This document shows, in pieces, positions 1-10,300 of a DNA stretch of 17,912 bases (positions are counted from its first letter, which is position 1; each line of letters opens with the position of its first letter). The notes under the pieces were generated by a model, which was given only the letters and a program-made list of their open reading frames with translations, did not search any database and had not been told where the DNA came from. The stretch is from Coemansia sp. RSA 1804. Taxonomy: Eukaryota > Kickxellomycota > Kickxellomycetes > Kickxellales > Kickxellaceae. A program made the position numbers and the translations under genes. The stretch lies in assembly GCA_027578815.1 (NCBI GenBank), contig JANBTH010000409.1:1-17912 (forward strand), in the 5' to 3' direction.

Positions 1-1179
1 TTTGCGCGTACTGATGCGCTTGGCACTCTGTTGGTCACCGCAGGCAGCAGTTGCGTGGCTGCCTTTGGCGCCATTGACGAGCCTTTGCTTTCTCTCCACG
101 ACCTTCTTTTGCTGTACAAGCGTCCCACATATGTGCTGTTTTTCTCCGTCTACTTGGCGCTTGTCATGGCTCTTATCGCTATGGAGCTTTACTGGCGTCG
201 GAAATACCGTCAGCTGAGTACTCAAAACGCCACGGTCTATTATAACAGTTCAGACTTGCAACAGCAGCAGCAACCACAACAACAACAGCAGCAACACCAC
301 CAGCAGCAACACCACCGGCAACACCACTGGCAACACCACCAGCAGCATGGCCATAATCAGCAAACGCCGCCATTTCCTCTCAATGCACCACGTGTGCTTT
401 TGCGTACAATCTCCGCACTGCCACTAAGAGTCTCACCACATGGCGACTATTTTTCTGAAGAAACGACTCCTCTTCTAGCTTCGCCTGACGTAGAAGCAAG
501 AAGTCATAACAGCGAAGACACGGAAGAAGACACGGATGAATCGCCCGTGTCGGCTCGGTCTTACTCATCAACAGACACACTCTTGCTGTCACACACTGCT
601 GTTGTCGAGGGTCATGATGCTCGCACACATCCGCCGGCCTCCACAAATGCTGTCAACGACATGTATCGGCGCCACTTTATGGACGAGAACGAGGACATGC
701 TTCCGAACGAAGCAAAAATGAGTCGTAACCTTGCAGTGGCGCGGTGTGCCTCAGGGTTTGTCTCCGCCGCAATCTCGGGGCTTATATGCAGCCAAACCCT
801 GCTGCTTGCCAAGTCGGGGATTGGGCTGCTTGTTTTAACCGCAAAAGGCAGCATGCAGTTCAAGGACCCGCTGGCATTAGCAATTGTGGCCGGGCTTGTC
901 TTAACAGCATTGGCCAATCTATACTACATCCAGCACGCACTGCGTTTGTGCAGTACGCTTACCGTCGTTCCAATATGCTACTGTAGCAGCTCTTTGTCAG
1001 CGTTGGTAAGCTCTCTGGTCTACTTTAACCAGCTGCGTCTTCTGACCCCTTTGCAAGTCACAATGATCTCTGTTGGGATTGTGTTGCTGGCAGTTGGTGT
1101 TGGGCTTCTATCGTCAAAGGCGGCTGGTGAGGACGGGCCTGTGCACATTTTACCCTCCGACGAGTCGATTACAGAATAA
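1..1179 (+). CDS. NIPA-like (DUF803/SLC57) magnesium transporter family protein, 5'-truncated
   Basis: The frame is open from base 1 to a TAA at 1177-1179, so 392 codons are visible and the true start lies left of the window. Hydrophobic segments fall at visible residues about 6-25, 44-65, 244-265, 292-313, 318-340 and 353-371. Their order and spacing resemble the second half of animal NIPA proteins, including the Gly/Ser-rich segment after the first helix, a P-x-Y-V-L-F helix, and the pattern A-N-L-Y-Y-I-Q-x-A-L before a T-V-V-P-I-C-Y helix. NIPA-family proteins move Mg2+ or other cations across plasma, endosomal or vacuolar membranes. The loop between helices at about residues 66-243 is far longer than in human NIPA2, where it is roughly a dozen residues. 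It holds a Gln/His tract, an acidic Ser/Thr-rich segment and a dileucine motif (nt 457-477). The protein ends in a short polar tail. The family call is firm; substrate and membrane are inferred. The gene converges with the SZT2-like gene. Confidence 0.85.
   Translation, partial: FARTDALGTLLVTAGSSCVAAFGAIDEPLLSLHDLLLLYKRPTYVLFFSVYLALVMALIAMELYWRRKYRQLSTQNATVYYNSSDLQQQQQPQQQQQQHHQQQHHRQHHWQHHQQHGHNQQTPPFPLNAPRVLLRTISALPLRVSPHGDYFSEETTPLLASPDVEARSHNSEDTEEDTDESPVSARSYSSTDTLLLSHTAVVEGHDARTHPPASTNAVNDMYRRHFMDENEDMLPNEAKMSRNLAVARCASGFVSAAISGLICSQTLLLAKSGIGLLVLTAKGSMQFKDPLALAIVAGLVLTALANLYYIQHALRLCSTLTVVPICYCSSSLSALVSSLVYFNQLRLLTPLQVTMISVGIVLLAVGVGLLSSKAAGEDGPVHILPSDESITE
259..363 (+). repeat. In-frame Gln/His trinucleotide-type low-complexity tract
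   Basis: CAA, CAG and CAC codons dominate this stretch and encode a Gln-rich run followed by alternating Gln and His-His pairs. A 9-mer, CAACACCAC, recurs at 292-300, 307-315, 319-327 and 331-339. The last three copies lie at a strict 12-bp spacing, which points to slippage or tandem expansion. The tract lies in the long hydrophilic loop of the NIPA-like transporter. The mix of synonymous Gln codons suggests the tract is not a fresh pure-CAG expansion. Confidence 0.9.
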
Positions 1180-1351
1180 ATCGGCATATCATATAAGTTA
1201 AAGAATGTATCCATAAAGAATGTTTTGATGATATTGAGGAAAAGAAAGTGGTAAAATGTCTAATTGAGAGTAAGAAAAAAAAACAACAAAAACAATCGCA
1301 GTCCTCCATATATGTCAATCTACCAAGCGTCAACTGAAAAAAAGAATGCGC
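1175..1351. terminator. Convergent 3' region between the NIPA-like and SZT2-like genes
   Basis: The two genes end facing each other with only 172 bp (1180-1351) between stop codons. On the + strand an AATAAA hexamer at 1175-1180 overlaps the transporter's stop codon, and a CATAAA-like variant follows near 1212. On the - strand the region reads as T-rich (the + strand has A-runs near 1269-1277 and 1336-1343), but I see no canonical AATAAA for the SZT2-like gene. Both transcripts probably use this A/T-rich gap for 3' end formation, so their 3' UTRs may overlap. No small gene is evident here. Confidence 0.45.
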
Positions 1352-4300
1352 TTACTGGCTGTTCTGGGTAAGAACATCCCAAACCACAGCCGAGACCGTT
1401 GACAAAACCATGTTTATATGCTTGCGCTCGTGCTCGTATAGACCGCTGCGTCGACGGTCGCGTGAGATAGTGTAAATGCCGCTAAGCCTAGTGCCTGTGC
1501 CATCAGCCTTTCTCTCGAACAACAACTCAAGCACGCTGTGGCACGAGAATGGATTGAGAAGAATGAGCCGAGCAAGATACTTGCCACTCTCTGGATCAAT
1601 GATCAGCAACGAGCCTGGCAATGCCTCCACAAGAGGACGCACAAAGAATCCATCGGATGCAGCTGCACAAGTGCCAGAACCAGCACGGGCAGCCATGCTG
1701 GACCCATTGGCAGATGGATCAACCGCTCCTGCAGCAGAGGATGCGTTAGGACCATTGGATCTCTTGTTCACACTACTGCCATACGAGTGCGGATGCACTG
1801 TGTCTGTCGCTCCAGTGGGAACCGCCTGCGTTTGTGACTGAGTAGACGACGAAAATATTGGATCAAACCCAATCAATGAAGATATGGACATACCACTGCG
1901 CCCACCACGTCCTCCACCACTACTTCTATTGGAATGCCTCCTTCCGTTGTTGTTATTGCCACCTATACCCGAAGACAAGCCATCACTCTGCTGTACCTGC
2001 TGAAGACGCTTGTTTGTCGAATAATAAGGCGCATCGTTTCTCTTTGGTAACGGCACATCGTGAGTCGAGGAAGACCTGAACTGAGAACACTCACCTGCAT
2101 CGACAGAAGGTGATATGCTGAGTGGCCAGCTGTATGTTGGCATAGATGTCGTATTCCGATGCTTCATACACAGCCAGGGGCTTGCAAGATTGTCCAGTTG
2201 CACGTATCGCCCCAGAACTTTTTGAAACGTAGGATCAAGCAGCATTCTCCTGCTGATGGAAAACTTCAATGGCGACAACAATTGGAGGATTTCGTCAATG
2301 TTCTCTGACGACTTATTCGATATGATCCGACCATGGCAGTCTATTGCTGCTACAGGACATTGCGGGTCCCATGGCAACGCGTGCGTATCGACATGAACAT
2401 GAACCGAATCCTGCTCCGGCTCAGCACAAACAGTGCCACCGGGCCTGTCAATCGTAGAACGTCGGCTGTTAGAGATCCGTTGCATACCAACAATCGGACT
2501 TGATGGTGGAGTAGTTACTGCTCCAAGACCAGTTGCCGCTGCGTGCGGGTGGATAATGCCGGAATCCTGCAAAGGCATCCTTTCGGCACTACTATGTTTC
2601 AGGGTTGGATGCGCACAAAGAGACGACATTAGAAGAGCTGATTCCAAGTAGAGATGTCGCATACGAAGTTGGAGTGATCGAATGACGCGCTCTGCAGGTA
2701 TGTCTAACAGAACTAGCTGCTGTGCTGAATCGTCAAAAGTACACACATCCTCTCGATCCCGTCTTTCAATAAACCCGACAAGTTCAAGCACATCGCTGGG
2801 AACCAAGAATGTGGGCAGGTCTGCCATGTGCAGCTGTTGGCAAATCCGATACCAGTTGATGTTGCGATGGTAGTCAATTGCTGTATGTTTAATTATACGT
2901 CTAGCCGTCTTTTTGATCCAGCGAAGGACATCTGGATCCTCCTTGTCGTACTCCTTGGGATCAATATTTGAGACCTCCATGACCATTGTCGGCTCGTTAG
3001 CCCACACTTCGCCCTTGTTCACCCAGTCTCGCATGTCCACACATAACAAGCCCAATATTCTGTGCGTTGGGCAAAGCCTAGATCTACCCGTTTCTTTCGA
3101 CAATCGCTCACATTTGACACACTGGCGCATCCCATACATGCTCATCTTCTCATCAGCGCTGCCAGGAGAATCACTTAAGCAGTCAGGGAGCTGACCCAAG
3201 GATCCATTCCGGCTCCGAACACTGCTTGCGTGAAGATTGCTCAATCCAAAGGTCGTCTGGGGATCCATATCGATAACCAAGTAATAAGAAAGTTGCGCTG
3301 GGCCATAAACCGTAGGTCGCATGTGTGACTGACAATTATCGCTATCTACAATCTGCTGCTGGTCATAAAGCCCGTCCATCTGTGGATCGGTTATCACATT
3401 ACTTGACAAGCTTTCCATCCATCTTTGGAATGGGTGCACATGGTGTTTATACGACTGCTGCTGTTGTCCGCTGTAGCTACTTTGCGATTGACCTTTCCGC
3501 TTGTGAAGGTGACCCTTTTGCGCATCTCCAATACCACCGCTTCCTACGACGGATTTGCTAGTATTTTGTCCTGGACCACTAATGTCGGTTGCAGTAGCAG
3601 CCGGCATATGTGGATTATATGTGCGGTTCTTATGACCCATACTGAGTGCGGATTTCCCCTTTATATGACCAAACAATCCAGCAATGTCGTCTATTGCAGA
3701 CGGCCCGCGGTCTCTTGAGTCACCACGACCGTTAACATTGTGATCGTAACGTAGTTCCGACAGGCCTTCGACACTGGCTTGCTGGCTACTATCGTGATTC
3801 CGATGCCGATCACAATGGCGGCGACGGCGATGATGGCGGTGGTGGTGGCGATGGCGCTGTTCAGATTCTCTGTCTTTCTTAGCTGTCTTTTCATAAGAGA
3901 TGTCTGAATGGCTCATATGACGCTCCTTGCGCCGCTGCAATTCAAGGTGGTCTTCTTCAATACAGGTGTCACAATCGGGAGTCAGCGCCATCAGCGACAC
4001 ACATACCGAAGAATCAATACTTGTCAGATGTATTCTGGACAACGAGTACTCGTTGCTTTCTTGGTCGATCGACTTTTGACCACTAGCAAGGTCCTTCCAC
4101 GTAGATGCTTGGGGGTGCTGAGTATGACGATTGCTGTTCTTTGCAGCATGATCCGCTGAACTACTATTGTAAAGTGGAGTCGGCGAGAATGAAGGCATCA
4201 TTGTTGGATAACCGGCCACGCTATGAGTGTTCATGTAGTGACTATTACTCGAAGACATTGTTCCATGCCGGTGTATGCTATAGTCCGGATGCTTGCCGCG

Positions 4301-7300
4301 CGCCCTGTTCGATCCATCCGCTTTACGCGGGCCAGCTGCAATGGTCACTTCTTCTTGCTTTCCACCATCATCCAAACGGAGCTGAGTGCCGGTAGTATGG
4401 CTGTGGGTTTTAGCCAAATCTGTGCCGATATAGAGATGCTGACCTCTGCCCTTGCTGTTAAATGGATGAAGATGTGGTTGCTTGCTATTATCAATATCTG
4501 ACGACCTTTGACTCGTATGATCCATCCTTGATGCAGGCACAGGGGCAGACGAAGCAATTGGCACGCCACTTAGCACTCCGCCCGAACTCTTATGTCCGTG
4601 TGAGCCTGAATAAAAATAGGAAGGCCGGTCGACACGCGTAGACTGCCATAAATGGCTATCAGTATCACTGCCAATGTCAGAACCAAACACATGATGGTCA
4701 GCAAACTCAGAGGCAATGCCGTCGTATAAGCGGTAGCAGCCAGAATGCGATGCAACATCAGTGCACAGATGTGGCACCGGAACTCTATCGCTGACTGGTC
4801 CATCCACGCCTCTCTGAATAGGCGGCCTGCATCCTTCAGTGTAAAAATAATAGTGTTCCGAATGGCTCAAAAAGAACTCATACATCTCGCGATGCATAAT
4901 TGGAAAGCGGGTCCTTACCAGCCGTCTCGAGGAAAACCGAGTGCTATAGTACCGCTGCTGGGACATTATACGAAAGAAGATGGTAAGGTCAATATGAACA
5001 TGTAGCACTTGAGCAACAACTCTGCATCTGCTCTGACCATGACCTTTAGTTGTACCAATGTTCTGCGGTCTAGAAGTGTTGTTTCCGGCGTGGGTAGCCC
5101 CCTCAAGATCAGATCCGTCAGAGTCGAGATCATTGGAAAATCCGCTCGGAGTTTCGTCTTCCGATTCGCTGCTGTAGAGCGCACTGCTACTGTGAACATT
5201 AACGCTTAACCCACCACGCCCGCTACTGGTCTTCTGAGCCATCTCGCGAAGAGCCAGAGAAACGGAATCGGCAGGCTTGAGCAGATAGGCAACGTAGCGC
5301 AGCTGAAAGTCGTAAACAAAGCTTTTCGCGTGAAGCAGCTTTTTGAACTTTGACAATTCAAACGTGAAATTCTTAATCGAGTTCTGATTCACTGTGGATC
5401 GCACATACCCCGGAACAGAGGAGCGCCATTCGGGCGTAAATCGACCAAGAGCGTAGACGCGGATTGAGAGCATTTCAGGATTCACCTCAACCTCCGTTAC
5501 CAGGTTGGATCGTTCCGTGTTGGCAAAAAGATATGCACAGGGGACTACGATGTTTGGAAGCAACAGATTCGAGGTATCAGTGTGGTGGCTTTGAATAAAT
5601 CCCGATGCTGGCTTGCCCATAAAGGACTTTGTAAAGCTAGAGATCTTATCGGGCGAGTAACCAAGACTCTCCAGCGCCTGACTCCAATGATATTCCTTTT
5701 CGTAGCGCTTTGCAATCGCATACCCGGTGCTGCAGAGATAGTCGATATAGCTATCGGCTAGGTTTTGCAGCATTGCCGACACAACATAGAATAGTCGCTT
5801 GAACGCCCGCAAATCAGTTCCAGCTGGCCTTATTGTGGGAGTGATTTGGATTGGTGCGCACACAAAGTGGAGCAAACGCGCACTCTCCATTACCATCTTT
5901 ATGTTCTCCAGCGATATCTCAAAGGTGTTCTTGCTGTTGGATACCGCTGGGCTATGCACCGATCCTTTGTCCATGCCATCCTTTATACTTTCCTCGCGTT
6001 GATCCTCCCTTGCTGGGGCCTGAGCACGCACATTAGACTGTGAACTGTTTGTCTGTTTTGCAGCGATAGACACTATCTGGACAGGCGTCGTCGAAATCTG
6101 GCCATAAGATGTATGAGAACCAGTGCTAATCCCCTCCAATAAGGATAGGCGTGTGCTGTCAGGGTGTCTACTTCCAGTGAGCAGGTGTGATCTCCCGTAT
6201 AAGGATGTGGAAAGCCCATTAACAACAGCCATCCGCCTCCACTGCTCGGCTATCCGCATCAACTCATCATAGCGAAGAACGTTCCATATTCTGCCCTGAT
6301 AGGCGCGCATGAACCTGCTGCCAATGCGGAACAACGTGTCAGGATGGCGCGTGTCAACATATGGCTGTGTATAGTCAACAAACGTAAGCTTACGCGCCCA
6401 GCGTAAATGCTCTGGCTGGAGCTGTCGCAATACAAGTTCATTCCTCATGTCATTAACCGTCATTTCTGCCGCAGGCGGATTTGTAAGGATCTTCTCGAGC
6501 TCTTCAGACCCATCGTAGACGCCAAGCAGGTCCTTGTAGAACGCGGAAAGATGCCGATCAATGTTAAAATAGTGGATTTGGTCATCTGTTGCAACCTGCT
6601 TCTGCAGAGCAAACTTATTGATAAGATCTCTTGTGACATCACGATCAAGCCAAGCGCTCGAGATCCCCTTGTGCTGCGCCTTGCGATCATATCCAGGGAA
6701 TATTCCTCCCATGTGCGATGCAAACATTCCCAGAAGCTGCTTACGACGACTTTCGCGCTCAAGCCGCTGCCTTATCTGATCACGCATACTATTCCATAGA
6801 CGTTCCGACACGTTGTATCCTACCATCTCCAGCTCGCCGCCAACGAGCCACACAACCAACCAAGCTATTGTTGGCGTGCGTTCGGATGTCAAATGTAGAG
6901 GATAGTGTGTAATCTCATCAACGCTAAGAACAGGAGTATCAGGATCGGCAATAGGTTTGTAATCTGATGGAGGCGGCATCTTTTTTGGGCCTGTGTTCAC
7001 AGAGCGACGCTCAGAAATGGCGGGTAATCTGTATGAGCGCCGACCCATATGACCAGTATCTAAGGCCCTGTTGTACGAATGTTTTTGGCCGCCACCGTAA
7101 TGGTGTTGTGGTCTTTGGTATGGCTTCTGGTGGTTATGCTGACCAGATAATGAACTCTGGTTGGTATCTCTTTGAACCCACCCCTGCAGTCCGAGCCCGT
7201 GTACCTGGGGCTGCCCAACAGCACCCGAGCTCAGTGACGAGCGCGTGCTAACACGCTGGTGACCAAGTGCAGGGTTGTGTCTTCTTGGCGGATCCACACG

Positions 7301-10300
7301 TCGAGGCAGAGCATGGGAAACCGCAGATGTTGAACCCGAGACACCCGAATAAGTCTTATCACCACGGTGAGACAATGATGCTGGACGCTGGAGCTGCTGG
7401 GAGTCAAGCTCGTCTAGAGACAGAGTACACATTATGCAGAACGACTGGCGTGTTCCTTTTAGCACCTTTGGCAGTGCGGATAGATCGTAGACAATGTTAG
7501 CATTGCCCTGTTGATTAGAAATCCTCAAGGAATGTGCAGGAAATAGCGACTTGGGCCTATCGCCAATCTCGCGATCTGCGTTGTCGAGTACGAGCGGATT
7601 TTCCAAAAGCCTAAAACGTGCTGGGTGCATGGACGGGCACATTGTTTGTAGCACGTCGTAAAGCTCGTCAGAAAACCAATGCGAAATTCCAGTGACGCGG
7701 GGAAGCTTTTGTCGATGGTGACAAATAGAGTTAACGGTTTTTTGGCAACCCCAGTACTGCGCCATTTGCCTGGCAATCTCCATTGCATGCATTTGCCTTT
7801 TGGTGGTTTCAGTAAATGTACTTGGTGCTCGAAGGGCCTTGCTTCCCTTGGCGCGCAACATTGCAAGACGCGCTTGTGCAGCCAGCTTCTCATCCGAGGC
7901 CAGGGAGTACAACGGAACCAACACGCATTTTGGCTGTGAAGACGCACCAGCCAACGACGCGCTGCTGTTACATGATTCAAGACTGGCAAGTGGGTCGGGG
8001 ACTTTTACCAATGGATCCGCCAAATCTCCCCATCCTGCGTATAGAACTGGATGCAGAATGTTTTCAGAAACATAGTCACCAAGCGCGTTCCAATAAACGC
8101 GAGACACGTACGCAGACAAACGATCAATTCTCACACTAGCATTAGTCCACATAGTTATCGCCACAACCTGTTCGCCCTTGAACTCATCGACCTGACTTTT
8201 CATCAACTCAGTAACATTGCCAAACTCCGATGCGTCAAGTCGCAAGTGCGCACGGGCCTCCTTGAACTGGCGCATGTACTCGCTAAATAGACCTGCAATC
8301 TCTAGACTGGATATTGTGCGCGCAGTGCCGGAATCTCCAGTCTTGCTACTATCAATTGGATTCCCAGATGCCGGGTTTGGAGAACTGCTTGCTGCCGACG
8401 AGCCTTCGCTGTCAACAAGGATGGATGCTGACGATGAATGAGAAGACTGTGGCACTTGCTGCTCATGCGGCAATGGAGTGTGTGATGCTCTGCGCTGAAA
8501 CATCTTGGAGGATTGTTGACCCGGAGAAAGCGGACCGCTTTGCGAATAACCTGAAACCATTGTGCTTGACACAACATCCATAAAATAGCTTGCGGCACGC
8601 CGATGCGCAGATGACTGGCTTACGCGCCTGACATTACCAGATGCCATTGTCAAGGCATCGTCCGTGTTCTGTGTGCGTGTCTCTTGGCGAGCACCGCCTT
8701 GGTTGCCACCTGCCGGTGGTCCATGAGGCTCAGAAGAATCCTGCGAAGAAGATAGTTCCTTCCAAATACCTCTTGGCAACATGCGGTCTTTAGTCAAGGG
8801 CAATGCTGTAACTATCGCAACACCAGTGCCAATATCGGTCATTGCCTGCGGCGGTGCACCGCTCATGGTAAAGAAGTTGTACAAAAATGTCATCTCCTCA
8901 AGCGGAACACGCGCGGGAATCTGGTCGTCATACTCCCAACCCTCCATAATGCGGCTTATATCGTCTCGCAGCACTCTCGGCACCTGGCCGTCAATTCCCA
9001 TGCCGCCATCAGCAACAGTCTCATTGCTGTGGCGTCTGCGCAAATGGGCAAATGTGCGCCGAATTGCCTTTGGAAGCATGTCAGAAGACGGAAAGGGTGA
9101 AATAATGTCGCCTAGGGCCTGCTTGAAATGACCCATCAACCGGCCGATGTCGTGAACAAGCTTGGGTAGGGGCATGTAGAGAACAACTGGCTCCGGATTG
9201 CACATGGGAAACAGAAAATCCATGTCATGCTTATTCAGCGTTACGCGTCTAAGCAACATATCTGAAATCTCAGGCATAGTGACATGCACAGTTATTCGCT
9301 CTTTGATCTTCCGCACAAGGCTCTGAGTCATCTCCTTTCTGGGCTTGTCCACGCCATGAAGATGCAAAACAAAACAAGGAACAGTCCTTTCTTCGCTGTG
9401 CATACCCTTGACAGTATCACCAAACACAGGGGCCTGAGTCCCTTTCAAGCCAATCCCACCACCAACGTCTGGACGAGCTGTAAGTGCCTCTGGTAGATGT
9501 CTGACATTTCCATCCAGAGGCGATCCCGTCGTGGTGGGCTGTGTCAGATTTATAGCAGACTGTGTCTGGAGTCTGGCAGCCTGATATTGACCAGCGTTCC
9601 TACCGGGTTCTGTGAAGCGTCTGGATGCGCTTGCGGACGCGTTGGGATCTTCGATGTTGGTTAGCGATGATACAAAGTGCTTGTTGGATGGCGATTCAGG
9701 CGTTGCAGACACTGAATGATAAGATGAGGCAGCCCCGGACAATGGATATCTAATATTTCCTCGCAAAGCACCATCTGTGCTGTCCAAACGAGGCGAAGAG
9801 GGTTGCAGTTCATCCACCGATACCGAGAAAATAGCGTCGCTGTTGATTGCGGATGTCGTCGGCGCAAACACAGAAGACCCAGGGCCCTCCGTATTGATCG
9901 GTTGAATAAATGGTGAGCGCCTACGTGTGTCATCTTTTGGTCTTGCCATGAACTGAGCCTGAGAAGCCGGATCGGGTATGGATGCACCACCCGCCCCTAA
10001 ATCAGCAAACGATAACGACGAGTCAAACATTACACGCGAGCCACTCTTGAAGGGTTCGTAAACATTAGGATTGGGTGAAGTAGTCGCCACAGTATGAGCA
10101 CCGCGTAATATCTCATCCGAGGAGGTCATGCGCGTCGCGAATGTAGACGTCTGATCAGGCATACTAGACAAGGAGCTAGTCGTTTTTGGCCCCTTTTCAT
10201 GTTCGTACATACCAAACGGATTGATATACGGGACGCGGTCAACAGCAAGTGAGGCGTAAAACACGCTTCCCTTATCGCGCACAAAAAACATGTTGCGCTG

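Noticed and set aside
179..373. Minus-strand open frame rich in Ala/Gly/Val under the transporter gene
   Set aside because: Its composition is simply the complement of the CAA/CAG/CAC tract of the transporter, so it is an artefact of the repeat.
6407..6799. 130-codon open frame on the + strand
   Set aside because: It is fully antisense to a conserved part of the SZT2-like gene, and its translation has no family resemblance, repeat or membrane pattern of its own. It is a shadow frame, as are the other shorter antisense frames under the gene.
7525..7989. 154-codon open frame on the - strand in a second frame of the SZT2-like gene
   Set aside because: It is an overlapping frame within uninterrupted coding sequence, with no independent start context or recognisable product.
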